Shown: positions 1 through 9,944, numbered from the stretch's first letter. The stretch is DNA of 64,000 nucleotides from Bacteroidaceae bacterium (GCA_017465905.1 JAFTVE010000008.1:1-64000), one strand, 5' to 3'. The notes: generated by a model from the sequence alone, not told the origin. Numbers and translations are program-made.

Positions 1-56
1 AAGTACCCAAACCATCATCCATCGACTCTCAATCCGCAGCTCCGCAGCCCAGTTTT

Positions 57-79
57 CGTTAACGTTATCGTCATCGTTG
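57..79. repeat. CGTTAACG-type intergenic repeat, copy 1
   Basis: A short array of CGTTAACG/CGTTATCG/CGTCATCG units. The same unit recurs at 9977-10002, 10736-10769, 10811-10824 and 46777-46792, which makes it a dispersed repeat family in this genome. No function is visible. Confidence 0.6.
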
Positions 80-205
80 CAGCGGTGCGAATGCTCCGCT
101 GCACTCTGCCAGGCCAAAAATAAAAATCGTTTACACCGCTCCCGAACTACAAGTCTGTACCAAATCTGCTACATACATCTACTGCCAGCGGTATGCACAT
201 AAACC

Positions 206-233
206 ATCAAAGCCTTCTGCAGAAGGCTTTGAT
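206..233 (-). terminator. Perfect 28-nt palindrome, possible terminator
   Basis: All 14 base pairs of the palindrome match (ATCAAAGCCTTCTG and its complement). It lies about 75 bases past the stop of the minus-strand lipoprotein gene. The hairpin is strong but no clean T-tract follows on either strand, so termination is an inference; a binding site is the alternative. Confidence 0.45.
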
Positions 234-307
234 TAGTTCGTTAGGCTGAATAAATATTTTGTTAAGTACTTTTCAGCTCGCGCTTAGTACAATTTATTTT
301 TCGCTTA

Positions 308-883
308 CTACTTTTCGTACCTCTTCCTCACCTCTTCATACGGCGGCCACATCTTCATGTCGCGCATGGCTTCGGTGGGTGGGAAGGGGACGATATGGTT
401 CTTAAAGCTTAGCACATCATTCTTTGACAAATCATAACGCACTACAATATTATTATCGGCACATATCCGCTCCCATGAATATTGACGTACAGTGTCAGCA
501 TGAAGTACAAAGACAGACAAGGTGTCATGAGGAAGATCTGCGAACAACCTATCCAATGGATCGTATTCTATACATTCTACGTAAGATTTATCTCCGGGTT
601 CTACTATAAATAAAAGGGGATTGTAATATGCTGCACTATCCAGTTCTTCTTCAAATGAAGAAGAGTAATACTGAGCAGGGAGTAAGGTGTCTGTGCGTGC
701 AATCAAATCTGGTATGTAATATGAAAAGCAATAATTCCAGCATACCACTATACCATGTTCGCTTTTATTTTCCAAGTATGCTGCAGATTCAAGACCTACA
801 GGTGACTCTTCATCATAGAAACAGCTCCCTAAAGACATCAACATAAAAATCAATGCTGTAAATCTAATATATTTTTTTTTCAT
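308..883 (-). CDS. Small lipoprotein downstream of RHS protein
   Basis: This is a 191-residue protein with a signal sequence and a lipobox ending LGSC, so it should be lipid-anchored in the envelope. I do not recognise a named domain. The tail (residues about 125-160, around DTLSVFVLHADT and SWERI) resembles small lipoproteins common in Bacteroides genomes. It is the last gene of the RHS operon, starting 29 bases after the RHS stop. That is the position an immunity gene would take, but the sequence itself gives no evidence of immunity function. The start has a normal signal peptide directly behind it. Confidence 0.75.
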   Translation of the reverse strand: MKKKYIRFTALIFMLMSLGSCFYDEESPVGLESAAYLENKSEHGIVVCWNYCFSYYIPDLIARTDTLLPAQYYSSSFEEELDSAAYYNPLLFIVEPGDKSYVECIEYDPLDRLFADLPHDTLSVFVLHADTVRQYSWERICADNNIVVRYDLSKNDVLSFKNHIVPFPPTEAMRDMKMWPPYEEVRKRYEK

Positions 884-912
884 AATTTGCTTTTATAACA
901 ATCATAAAACTC

Positions 913-3900
913 CTAATAATAGAATGATTCTAATGGATAATAGATATGCAAGGGAAGACTTCTTCCTTCTTTTCTAAAGCGATCCCGTTCCCAATCCACG
1001 TCTTCATACTTACCGAAATATTTCGCGGCTAAGCGATTGGCCCAGGTTTCTGTCCAATGGTCGCTTGATACAGGTATACCTTCCCAGTAATTGTATGTCG
1101 TGGTTTTACCCTTATTTTTCAAAGTATGCCATCCGCTAGATATTGCAGGGAATATATACAGCGGACCCAACTTTTGGCTTTGGATGTAATGTCCATATTC
1201 ATGCATATATGTTGGATTATACGTTACATACTCTCCAAAGGGTCTGTCTATTTCTCCATCTATACCAATTCCTATGTATGTGCCAAAAGAGATTCCACTA
1301 CCATCCTTTTTGTTTTCATTGGTTATAAATGTCGCACCACCATAATAGTCAACCCTATCAACCTTTCCAATGATGTTCATGAAAAGATGTGCGTATACAT
1401 ATCCGACAATAGTCTGTAAACCTTCCCACGTAAATCGATTAATAAATTGTGTAGCTTTACCTCCAAAGTCTAAATTAGAATCGGTTTTAAGTAATCCTTT
1501 GGAAATTTGTACAGCTTTATTAGTCTTTGACCAAGGTGCAGTAGGATCAAACTTTCGCCAAGCATTTAGCCATATTTGTTTGTTAAAGTTTAGTCCTCCG
1601 TTGAAAAGGGTGGAAGTAAAATCAATCACCCCCGTTAATAATATTCCAACTAATTTTCCCGAAGGATCAGTATACCGCGTCGGATTATTATAGCAATACG
1701 CATAGCGGTTGTAGTTGAGCCAGTTGCCGGCATCCTGTATGTATGGGTCGGGCGAGAGGAACTGCGCCACGGCAGGGTCGTATACACGGCCGTTCATATT
1801 GATGAGGTCAAACTCATCGAGATGCTCGTGCATGGTGTAGCCGCGGTCGATATTGAGCGTAGAGGTATAGGTGGGACTGAATGCCCAATTAGCAGCCCCC
1901 ACACGCTTGCCCCACGGGTCGTAGGCATAGCGGGCAATCACGTTGCCGGAGTTGTCTGTCAATGCTATCAAAGAACCTTGGGCATCGTAGTAGCCATGAT
2001 AGAGCGTCTTGGTGCCGGCTGCTTTGTCATAGACTGCTATCGAACCGTTGCAAAGATAGATAATATAGGTTTCTTCTCCAAGCGAATTGACTACAATCTC
2101 GTGATTGGGCATGTAATAACGCGTAGTAGTGGTTCCTGATACGGTCTTTTGTGTGCGGAAGCGCTCCTTCTCCACACCATAGAAAATGTCGTAACTGTTT
2201 GTCCCGCGCTGTATAGACTTCACTTTGCTGAAGTCGGTATAGGCTATGGATACGTCCGTGTCGCCCCAGCTGGTTCCCGAGATTCCGCTTACACCACGCA
2301 GCGCATGAGGCTTCGATGAACTGTTGTAGCTGAACTGTGATGATGTGCCAAGGTCGGTCTTGCTGATGATGTTGCCCGTAGTGGCATCATAGGTGATGGA
2401 TTGTGTGTTGTTGTCGTTCACGGTCCATGACACGAGGCGCATCAGGTGGTCGTAGGTATATTCTATACTCTGGTTGTTGATGGCATCGGTCTTTGTAAGC
2501 ATGTTGCCTTGTGCATCATACGTATAATGCAGACTTACGATATTGGGGGCAACAATGGAGGTCACCCTGCCACAATTGTCGTATGTATAGGTGGTAACAA
2601 CGCCTCCCTTGCGCTCGCGCAGCACTTGGCCTCGGGCGTTCTGCTCCAGGAGCTCCCAAGCTACGGTTGAGTTGAATTTCTCGGTTGTCAGGTTGCCATA
2701 GTTGTCATAAGTGTAGTGAATAATGCTACTGGCGTAGGTTAGTTGATTCTTCGTGATTAGGTTCTTGTCATAATAGCTCCTAAGGCGCGTTGACTTTCCC
2801 TTGTAGCTCTTTTGATAAACCTCTGCATTCCCGAAATCATCGTATGTGTAAGAAGAATATCCTCCATCGCCCATGATTCTATATGGTTTGTCCTTGAAGG
2901 TGCTATTGTATGAATAGGACGTAGTTATGGCAGTGTCACCCACTACAGTTTCGCTGCTTAACAAACCGCTCGATGCGTTGTAACTATATGTAGTCACTAC
3001 TGGCGCACTGTTATGTATGCTTTGCGAGCGAGTGAGAAGCTGGCCGAATGCATTATAGGTATTGTTGACTGTTCCAGCATCGGGGTCTATCAGCTTAGTT
3101 CGGTTGCCCTGCACATCGTATTCCATTGTGACAGCACTGCCACCGTCAGGCGTAGCAGTCTTTACCTGGCCTGTGGGATAGTAGGTATAGGAAACTTTCT
3201 TGTATATATCTTCGAATGAGGGAGGGGTTGATAAAGTCAAGGGCATAGGGCCACGGCCTATCTGTTCGTATTCCGTGAATCCCGAAGAGTTCAGCTTGGT
3301 AGTCTTCTGCATGGCTTGTGCATTGACAATGGTGGTCAACCCATTATATGTATATAGAGTGCTACCTTGGGGACTCACTACACGAAGGGGACGATGGTAA
3401 TCATCGTATGAATAGATTGTCGCATTGTCTGATGTGAATGTTTGTGAGGCAGCAACCGAGATGCCTGTGCTAAAGTAGGGCTCAGACACGCTCTTTTCTT
3501 GCCCATTGGGATAGTAGGTGTAGGCTGTATAAATCTGTTTGTTGTTATGCCCCATCTTCATCTTGTATAATACCTTACCTGCGGCATTGTAATAGGTAGT
3601 AACCGGCGAACTGTTGGTGCGTGTCTCGTATGCCATATATCGTACATTTGGTACGTTTGAAACGAACTGCGACGATACTGTATAGATGACGCTATCGGGA
3701 TATACCGTCTTGTAGAGTCTGCCGAAAGCATCATAGCTGTTTCTTGTGGTTCCAGCATTGGTCGTCTGGGTGAGCAGGGTACCCCAATTGGAGTCATAAG
3801 TATTGGTCGTTGTCTGCCCCAGCTCATCGGTTGAGGTGAGAAGAAAGCGTCCGTCCGTTGAATATGCATACGTGCGTGTTCTTGTCTGCCCACTACCGGC

Positions 3901-6615
3901 AACAGTTTCTTTAGTGACATTGCCAAACTTGTCGTAGGTATACTGATGCACGATTCGATAGTTGGCATTCAACGAGTCAACAACCTGCCGTATCATATTG
4001 CCACGATTATCATATCGATGGTGTGTACGACGATAGGGTGATGTTTCTCCATTATACGTGCTATAAGTATAGGTATTATCAAGACGATTAGGGCACCATG
4101 AACCAGCTGTTGTATAATAGTATTTGGAGTATTCCATCCTGTTTCCCCTAGTTCTTGTTTGATTATCAAGATTACCGTCATTGTCATACATACTTATTAC
4201 GGTCTCTTTGATACCTGTAAGATGGTCGGTATATTCATATCCCGAGTGATGAGGAAAGATACGTACACCTCCCATTTCGCGCACTGTATACCGATACTTC
4301 AGATAGGATATGGTGTCGCCATCAATGGTTGTGGTTGTGGTACTATACGGATAGTAACACAAGTGTGCATCTGTAATGTAGCAGATGTCTTTCTTGCGTG
4401 TCTGATTGAGATTATCAGTAGTAGTTACTTCTTCAAAGCCAAATAACCCCTTACCTTGCGTGTGGTAACGACCATTCTTGTAATGATAGGAAAGTGATGT
4501 ATAGGGAGCTGTGAAGTCAGAAACGACATAGAACGGACTGACAAGAGGCAATACTCCTCCACCACCAACCCGAGTGTTGGTATATACATTACTATTGGTT
4601 ATAGACTTGTAAGCAAAGTTGTAGGTATTGCCCATACCGTCGGTAACTTTGTCAACAAGCATTGTTCCCTCGGCATACAACTGTTTGGATACAACAGAAT
4701 TATCGTCTCTAATATATATAAAGTCGCATGCTCCAGTACCGTACATGTCTTTATAAAAATAAGAGTCATCTATATCTGTACTCGAAGAATAGGAAGCCAG
4801 TACTTGATTGTCATATACAAAACTTTCTCCATTGCTAATTCCCACGCATATATATGCTTTGTTTTCCACTGTATGTGTTGCCAGATGAATAAGGTCATCC
4901 ATGCCATCTTGGTTTATATCAGCAACTTGAAGTGTCGGAGCTACACCTTCTACTGTGCATGCTTGAAGAACTCCACCATAAAATACCGTTGCAAGAAGTG
5001 AGTAGTTTTCATCCTCATAGATACTAAGCAGGTCGGTCTTGCCATCGCCATTGAAATCACCAAATCGGATGTTGGAAAGTCCAGATGAAGAGTATATGGA
5101 AGATAAGGTTGAGTAATATTTTTGTTGTAACGAAGCGGTATTGCTATTATACTCGAAGATATAGTAATGACTAGAGGTGGTAAGGAGAATATCGGTTTTC
5201 CCATTTCCGTTAAAGTCCAATGGAACACAATTTGCTCCCATTGAATATAGTCGTCCTCCTGCATTACTCCATACGTTTATCTGAGGTAAGGTGATATCAT
5301 CCTTTTCAAAAGAATACATCTTGTAGTCTCCAGGGGACATAATTTCATCACATCCATCTCCATCAAAATCACCTACAAGAAATGTTGTATCAGCGAGTGA
5401 GAGTTTATCTGGATAAGTCGTAAAGGTCGTTCCGCTCGCAATAAGAATGGCAACTTTATTATTGTTGTTCGCGACATATCTGCCTACTAAATCTGTTCGT
5501 CCATCACCATTATAATCTGCAGCCCGTAAATCATGGAATAGGTGCCCGCTATTAAAGGTGGTGCTCTGGAAACTTAACACACCATTATTGGTTGTGTTTG
5601 TATATACGACAAGTGTTTGGCTATTGGAACCGTATGATATGAAATCTGTTTTGCCATCTTGATTGAAGTCACCAAATATAAATTTGTCTTTATGGCTCTG
5701 TGGTAAGGGGGTTGTTACTTCTGGCTTGTTTGTTATGGTATTCCATGTTATAATAGTAGCTGGATATTTATCTCCATTATTTGCCGTCTTTTCAACAGAA
5801 ACTAATCGAGGCTGTATACCATTCGTGTTATAAAGGAAATCATATGAGTATAAAATATTATTTCCATATTTTATGTTGATTTTCGATAATAATTTGGTTT
5901 GACTAAAGGGAAATCCAGGAGGAGTCTCCCCTATATAGCGTGTTCTTGCAACAGGGCATTCAATATACCTGAACTCTACGGTGTAGTTCCCTTGGGAACT
6001 ACTATTGTGTGTATATTTTATTTTGTTTATAGTAATTTCTTGATTGGTGTTGCTATAGTTGTAATCATAGGTCATATAATTGCCATTTGCATCTGTCACT
6101 TGCGATATGTATGCAGACAGATTGTTAGTGGTTGCGCCATATAGTGCAGTACGACCATCTTTAGATTGTACAGAGAAGTAAAGTCCTCCTAAACAGGTTA
6201 TTTGATTAAAACTCTCGTGTTCTGTTCGATAAGTGGAATTACCAAATAGGTTATTTCCAGAAGTTAGTATAAGCCTTTCTCCATCAAGCTGTAGGTTGTC
6301 AGAATCTGAAAAAGAAATTCCACTGATTTTTCCGTCATGATAAAATGTGTTCCCTGTACGCTGTATTGAGGATATGCCTGCTAAATCCCAGCCCCAGCCC
6401 GCAAGCCCATACCCACTATGGCTATTATAAACCAGAGCGAGGTCGGGCTGGATGCCATTCACTCCTGCAGGAACTTCAATGGGTATAGTTATAGATGCTC
6501 CACCTATCTGGTCTACGGTGGCTGACATGTTGATGTCGCCAACAAGAAGTTCATTGTCGGCAAATAGGGATGTGCCAAGCATGAGGCTCAGCACCATAGT
6601 GAAGAGTCTTTTCAT
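913..6615 (-). CDS. RHS/YD-repeat secreted protein with SpvB-like N-terminus and HEYGH tip
   Basis: This 1900-residue protein has a Sec signal peptide (1-19) and then an SpvB/TcdB-like start (about 25-300, with SGYGLAGWGWDLAGIS). Integrin-type FG-GAP repeats follow (about 315-570, motifs such as DFNGDGKTDLL), then long YD repeats (about 830-1560) and the RHS core (1562-1650: YAYDPWGKR, GRVYDPAVAQFLSPDP, NNPTRYTDPSGK). RHS cores form shells that enclose and present a variable C-terminal tip. Here the tip is residues 1651-1900 and carries HEYGH at 1805-1809, with a later His1853/Glu1856 in a TETWANRLA context that could supply the third zinc ligand. The tip is therefore probably a metallopeptidase-like domain; whether it is a toxin is unknown. 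It is the fourth gene in an operon of secreted proteins. Confidence 0.9.
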   Translation of the reverse strand: MKRLFTMVLSLMLGTSLFADNELLVGDINMSATVDQIGGASITIPIEVPAGVNGIQPDLALVYNSHSGYGLAGWGWDLAGISSIQRTGNTFYHDGKISGISFSDSDNLQLDGERLILTSGNNLFGNSTYRTEHESFNQITCLGGLYFSVQSKDGRTALYGATTNNLSAYISQVTDANGNYMTYDYNYSNTNQEITINKIKYTHNSSSQGNYTVEFRYIECPVARTRYIGETPPGFPFSQTKLLSKINIKYGNNILYSYDFLYNTNGIQPRLVSVEKTANNGDKYPATIITWNTITNKPEVTTPLPQSHKDKFIFGDFNQDGKTDFISYGSNSQTLVVYTNTTNNGVLSFQSTTFNSGHLFHDLRAADYNGDGRTDLVGRYVANNNNKVAILIASGTTFTTYPDKLSLADTTFLVGDFDGDGCDEIMSPGDYKMYSFEKDDITLPQINVWSNAGGRLYSMGANCVPLDFNGNGKTDILLTTSSHYYIFEYNSNTASLQQKYYSTLSSIYSSSGLSNIRFGDFNGDGKTDLLSIYEDENYSLLATVFYGGVLQACTVEGVAPTLQVADINQDGMDDLIHLATHTVENKAYICVGISNGESFVYDNQVLASYSSSTDIDDSYFYKDMYGTGACDFIYIRDDNSVVSKQLYAEGTMLVDKVTDGMGNTYNFAYKSITNSNVYTNTRVGGGGVLPLVSPFYVVSDFTAPYTSLSYHYKNGRYHTQGKGLFGFEEVTTTDNLNQTRKKDICYITDAHLCYYPYSTTTTTIDGDTISYLKYRYTVREMGGVRIFPHHSGYEYTDHLTGIKETVISMYDNDGNLDNQTRTRGNRMEYSKYYYTTAGSWCPNRLDNTYTYSTYNGETSPYRRTHHRYDNRGNMIRQVVDSLNANYRIVHQYTYDKFGNVTKETVAGSGQTRTRTYAYSTDGRFLLTSTDELGQTTTNTYDSNWGTLLTQTTNAGTTRNSYDAFGRLYKTVYPDSVIYTVSSQFVSNVPNVRYMAYETRTNSSPVTTYYNAAGKVLYKMKMGHNNKQIYTAYTYYPNGQEKSVSEPYFSTGISVAASQTFTSDNATIYSYDDYHRPLRVVSPQGSTLYTYNGLTTIVNAQAMQKTTKLNSSGFTEYEQIGRGPMPLTLSTPPSFEDIYKKVSYTYYPTGQVKTATPDGGSAVTMEYDVQGNRTKLIDPDAGTVNNTYNAFGQLLTRSQSIHNSAPVVTTYSYNASSGLLSSETVVGDTAITTSYSYNSTFKDKPYRIMGDGGYSSYTYDDFGNAEVYQKSYKGKSTRLRSYYDKNLITKNQLTYASSIIHYTYDNYGNLTTEKFNSTVAWELLEQNARGQVLRERKGGVVTTYTYDNCGRVTSIVAPNIVSLHYTYDAQGNMLTKTDAINNQSIEYTYDHLMRLVSWTVNDNNTQSITYDATTGNIISKTDLGTSSQFSYNSSSKPHALRGVSGISGTSWGDTDVSIAYTDFSKVKSIQRGTNSYDIFYGVEKERFRTQKTVSGTTTTRYYMPNHEIVVNSLGEETYIIYLCNGSIAVYDKAAGTKTLYHGYYDAQGSLIALTDNSGNVIARYAYDPWGKRVGAANWAFSPTYTSTLNIDRGYTMHEHLDEFDLINMNGRVYDPAVAQFLSPDPYIQDAGNWLNYNRYAYCYNNPTRYTDPSGKLVGILLTGVIDFTSTLFNGGLNFNKQIWLNAWRKFDPTAPWSKTNKAVQISKGLLKTDSNLDFGGKATQFINRFTWEGLQTIVGYVYAHLFMNIIGKVDRVDYYGGATFITNENKKDGSGISFGTYIGIGIDGEIDRPFGEYVTYNPTYMHEYGHYIQSQKLGPLYIFPAISSGWHTLKNKGKTTTYNYWEGIPVSSDHWTETWANRLAAKYFGKYEDVDWERDRFRKEGRSLPLHIYYPLESFYY

Positions 6616-6634
6616 AGTAGTAGTGTTTTTTTTG

Positions 6635-7078
6635 TTAGAGACGTATGATTTTGAAATCCTTCGTGTAGTTCTTGTATTGTATGCGCATGATGTAGATGCC
6701 TGCAGGGCAATCGGTAAGGTCGGCTATCGTAGGATTCTCTGTTGTGTTTCGATTGACTATGACCTTACCCGATGTGCTGGCTATAAGCAGATGATAACTG
6801 GCTCCATCAGGGAATCCTTGTAGCTCAATCTTTAGTTCGCCATGCGTTGGATTAGGATATACATGCAGCTGATAGTCTGCAAAAATATCTGTGTAGGGTT
6901 CTGTCATTGTTGTATCATTGGCTTCAACCGCACGGGTTTGTGACATTGAAGCCAAAACAATAGCTCTACCGATGCGATTTCCTGCATTGTCGTAGGAGAA
7001 CTGGACGCTGCGCGTTTGTGCATAACCTTCTATTACCATAATAAGAAGTAATGCAAGAATAGAAAAGTGTTTTCTCAT
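6635..7078 (-). CDS. Short T9SS-sorted secreted protein
   Basis: This 147-residue protein has a signal peptide (about 1-20), a short piece resembling a YD repeat (FSYDNAGNRIG, about 28-38), and a T9SS type A sorting domain over the last 75 residues (VYPNP start, CPAGIYIMRIQ, then a basic-hydrophobic end). It should be exported through the type IX system and its C-terminal domain cleaved or anchored at the surface. It lies 19 bases upstream of the RHS gene and is surely co-transcribed. The shared YDNAGNR piece suggests that it and the RHS protein are companions. Confidence 0.85.
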   Translation of the reverse strand: MRKHFSILALLLIMVIEGYAQTRSVQFSYDNAGNRIGRAIVLASMSQTRAVEANDTTMTEPYTDIFADYQLHVYPNPTHGELKIELQGFPDGASYHLLIASTSGKVIVNRNTTENPTIADLTDCPAGIYIMRIQYKNYTKDFKIIRL

Positions 7079-7158
7079 AGCAATATGTTTTATTAGATTA
7101 GTTGTCTAAATCCCCCATTTTCCCGATGAAAACGAGGAGAATGGGGGGATGAAGGGTG

Positions 7159-7503
7159 TTATTCTGCAATCTCAAACTCTCCAATGTAGAAGTTGTCACC
7201 TTGCTCTATTTCCAGTTGATACTCACCATCGGGAAGAGCAGGTAGATTGACCACAATCTGATTGTTTGTGAACGAACCGTTATACACCACTACTTGTGTG
7301 CCTTGACTAATGACCGTGATTTGCGATGCTGTAGCTTCGCTAAACTCGATGGTTAATACTTGGCCGTCAATGGAAGCGGTGGGTGTCTGTACAATACTCT
7401 TGCCTGGCCTGGGTTTGGGTGGACTTAATGTGATGGACTTCTTGTCTGCATACAAGCTGAATGCGAACAAACATAGCACAACTAATAAAAACAATTTTTT
7501 CAT
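7159..7503 (-). CDS. DUF3244-type small secreted protein
   Basis: This 114-residue protein has a signal peptide (1-19) and a single beta-sandwich-like domain. The pattern fits DUF3244 (ending LPDGEYQLEIEQGDNFYIGEFEI), a family of small Bacteroidales secreted proteins of unknown function. It is the first gene of the run that continues into the T9SS protein and the RHS protein (80-base gap), so it probably marks the operon start. Confidence 0.8.
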   Translation of the reverse strand: MKKLFLLVVLCLFAFSLYADKKSITLSPPKPRPGKSIVQTPTASIDGQVLTIEFSEATASQITVISQGTQVVVYNGSFTNNQIVVNLPALPDGEYQLEIEQGDNFYIGEFEIAE

Positions 7504-7530
7504 AACAATTCAACATTTTAGTTTCACTCA

Positions 7531-7538
7531 CAAAAATA
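7531..7538 (-). promoter_or_regulatory. Candidate -7 box upstream of the RHS operon
   Basis: Read on the minus strand this is TATTTTTG, matching the Bacteroidetes -7 element TAnnTTTG, 28 bases upstream of the DUF3244 start. No TTTG is present at the expected -33 distance, so the promoter may be weak or need an activator. Confidence 0.4.
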
Positions 7539-7634
7539 TGGAATTGTCTTTTTTATTGTTGAATTTATTAGCTGCAAAAACGCTGCAAATGACAATATGT
7601 GTTTACTATGTTGATATTCAGGATACTTTAAAAA

Positions 7635-9269
7635 TCATTCAGGGAAGAAAATTGGCAAGATATCCTCGGGAAGTTTTCTTTTTGCACGTGTTTTACGTGA
7701 AGTGTGCGTACTATATGGAGACAAAGTACAAATCATGATTACATTGGAACGATAATGCATGGCTGATAAAATGCATGTAATTATTTCTTCAGGGTTTAAA
7801 CTGCCATGTGATTCGGTATGTAGATTGGATATGCTCTCGGCGAAACAATCAAAAATGGCTTGGATGATTAGCTCGCGCTCTGCATTCTTCATCACAGAAA
7901 AGTCTTTTTCTTTCGTGTTAGTTAGTCTATCAAGATTTTTGGAGCGTGATGACTGTCTAAATAACTGTTCTCCCAGTAAAAGATTCTTTCTATAGAGATC
8001 AAGCACTTGTACTCTATTTACTTCACCCTTATCATATGCATTTATGGAACTTCTTTCAAACTGTAAAGCGTGTAGCTCTTTTTGGTTGTTGCGTAGTTGA
8101 TTCTGTAGCAAAATTATGGCTTGTTTCTGCTTATTCCCTTTCCGTAACATATATAAAAGTATTATTGCGATTATAATAGTCGAGAATAGGACCGCCAGTA
8201 TTATTATGATTTGAATACGCTTTGTCGCTTGTTGCTTATGCTGTTCTATTTCATGCTCTTTGTGGATGTTATTAATCTCTGTGCGTCGCTCATAATTAGA
8301 GATAGAGTCATATAACATTTCAAACTGATGTACATAATGATTTTGAGTGGGAAGGATTGTAGAGTCCAGCGAAAGATACATTAGCTCACGTGTACAGCTG
8401 TAATCTAGGTATATATCAGAACTGTATTGCAGCGCTTGTAAATATGCATAGGAGGCCTCTGAGTATCTTTTCTGCGTGTTGGCGATTTCCCCCTTAAAGA
8501 AGTGTATCAAAGGAATAATAGCCATCTCACCATATGCTATCGCTAAGTCAAAAAAGTCATTAGCTTTATTGTAGTCGCACCTATATGCATATTCTATTTT
8601 CCCAAGTTCAAAATAAATATTGCTTAAATAAAGGGAATCCAATTCTTCTTTTTGTTCTAATAAGGATTTTAATATGTCTTCTGCCATTACAAACTTTCCT
8701 GTATAGATAAGAATGCTTGCTATATTAAGGTCGGCATACAATAAGTCTGCATCATTAGCTACATTCTTAAAGGCCATAAAAGCTTCCATTGACTCCTTGT
8801 ACATTCTTTTATTCATGTAATGCCGGCCTAAGTTTTGATTACACAACAGATGATAGCGTACCGTGGTGTCGGGAAAAAGGGTCTTAGCATGCAGGTAGGC
8901 ACGGATGGCCTCTTCGTTGTCACCTAACTCTGTGTATACACAACCAAGTGAGTAGTGGGCCATTGCTGCACGATAGTCTGGATGCGAAGTCTGGTAATAG
9001 TTTACTGCATGACGAATCAAAGTGTCAGTGGTAAGAGGAAGATCGCACTTATAGTCGGCCTGCGTGCGCAGTATGGCATAGAGTGCCCGCTCCTCATCGC
9101 CGAGCGAGGCGAAAGGGATGCTGTCGAGCGCGAGGCGCACGGCCTCGGGCGCGGTATCGAGCTGCGCCTCCAAGCGCTCCAGCTGGCGCATGTGGCCATG
9201 CCCGCCACACCCCATGCAGAGGGTGGCGAGAAGGAGCAGATATATTACGGTGCGAAACCTCGTAGTCAT
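7635..9269 (-). CDS. Lipoprotein-TPR-transmembrane protein with HTH-like C-terminus
   Basis: The 544 residues begin with a lipoprotein signal (TLCMGC). A tetratricopeptide array follows (about 60-310, for example YSLGCVYTELGDNEEAIRAY). One membrane span lies near 352-375, followed by a coiled coil. The last about 60 residues (from LNPEEI, ending RKTRAKRKLPEDILPIFF) look like a degenerate LuxR-like helix-turn-helix. The layout is a periplasmic TPR sensor, one span and a cytoplasmic DNA-binding-like tail, as in a family of Bacteroidales membrane regulators. It lies just upstream of the RHS operon and may control it; that role is inferred from position. Confidence 0.75.
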   Translation of the reverse strand: MTTRFRTVIYLLLLATLCMGCGGHGHMRQLERLEAQLDTAPEAVRLALDSIPFASLGDEERALYAILRTQADYKCDLPLTTDTLIRHAVNYYQTSHPDYRAAMAHYSLGCVYTELGDNEEAIRAYLHAKTLFPDTTVRYHLLCNQNLGRHYMNKRMYKESMEAFMAFKNVANDADLLYADLNIASILIYTGKFVMAEDILKSLLEQKEELDSLYLSNIYFELGKIEYAYRCDYNKANDFFDLAIAYGEMAIIPLIHFFKGEIANTQKRYSEASYAYLQALQYSSDIYLDYSCTRELMYLSLDSTILPTQNHYVHQFEMLYDSISNYERRTEINNIHKEHEIEQHKQQATKRIQIIIILAVLFSTIIIAIILLYMLRKGNKQKQAIILLQNQLRNNQKELHALQFERSSINAYDKGEVNRVQVLDLYRKNLLLGEQLFRQSSRSKNLDRLTNTKEKDFSVMKNAERELIIQAIFDCFAESISNLHTESHGSLNPEEIITCILSAMHYRSNVIMICTLSPYSTHTSRKTRAKRKLPEDILPIFFPE

Positions 9270-9313
9270 AGCTTTCCCATTTGCGTTCCGCTAAGGTCTG
9301 ACGGGGCGTGGAG

Positions 9314-9937
9314 TTACTTTATCGTGACATACACCACCTTCTTCTCGGCAAAGTAGGGCTCGCGGAAGTAGTCTTTCAGGTTGGTGAGCTCTACGATATG
9401 CTTGTAGGCACGTGTCTCGTGCTGTAGCTCGCCGCCCTTGAGGCAGAAGAGACCGTTGGGGTAGCTGTTGTGTTGCTCCTTCGCGATGTTCTTGCGGCAT
9501 ATCTTAAGCAGGTCCTCGAGGGGCATGACGGCACGGCTCACGGCGAAGTCGAACAGGCCCTTCTCCTCCTCGCAGCGGCAGTGGCGGAAGGTGACATTCT
9601 CCAGCCCGATGCTTTGGGCCACCTCGGTGGCAACACGTATCTTCTTGCCGATGCTGTCGACGAGGTGGAACTGTACCTCGGGGAACATGATGGCCAGGGG
9701 GATGCCGGGGAATCCGCCCCCAGTGCCGATGTCGAGAATGCGGGTGCCGGGGGTGAAACGTATGACCTTGGCTATGCCGAGCGAGTGGAGCACATGGTGC
9801 TCGTAGAGGTTCTCGATGTCCTTGCGTGATATGACATTGATCTTTGAGTTCCAGTCGGTGTATAGGTCGTAGAGCTGGGCATATTGTGCCTGCTGCTTCT
9901 CGGTGAGGTCGGGGAAGTATTTGAGGATGGTGTTCAT
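9314..9937 (-). CDS. rsmG: 16S rRNA (guanine-527-N7)-methyltransferase
   Basis: RsmG (GidB) methylates N7 of G527 in 16S rRNA using S-adenosylmethionine; loss gives low-level streptomycin resistance in other bacteria. The 207 residues match the usual length. The SAM-binding motif ILDIGTGGGFPGIPLA is at about 68-83, followed by VDS of the second motif, and the start region (LTEKQQ, INVISRKDIENLYEHH) is typical. It sits 44 bases upstream of the TPR gene and downstream of the GDSL gene, separated from it by a composite repeat. Confidence 0.96.
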   Translation of the reverse strand: MNTILKYFPDLTEKQQAQYAQLYDLYTDWNSKINVISRKDIENLYEHHVLHSLGIAKVIRFTPGTRILDIGTGGGFPGIPLAIMFPEVQFHLVDSIGKKIRVATEVAQSIGLENVTFRHCRCEEEKGLFDFAVSRAVMPLEDLLKICRKNIAKEQHNSYPNGLFCLKGGELQHETRAYKHIVELTNLKDYFREPYFAEKKVVYVTIK

Positions 9938-9944
9938 TTTTTTT

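Larger units (their letters stand above)
1..307. other. Non-coding stretch at window edge
   Basis: I see no credible gene here. It holds a CGTTAACG-type repeat at 57-79, an 8-bp hairpin (arms 78-85 and 96-103, TGCAGCGG/CCGCTGCA) without a T-tract, and a perfect 28-base palindrome at 206-233. It may be the region downstream of the minus-strand RHS operon. Confidence 0.6.

Noticed and set aside
206-233. End of an insertion sequence
   Set aside because: The palindrome has no transposase and no second copy in the window; a transcription hairpin fits better.
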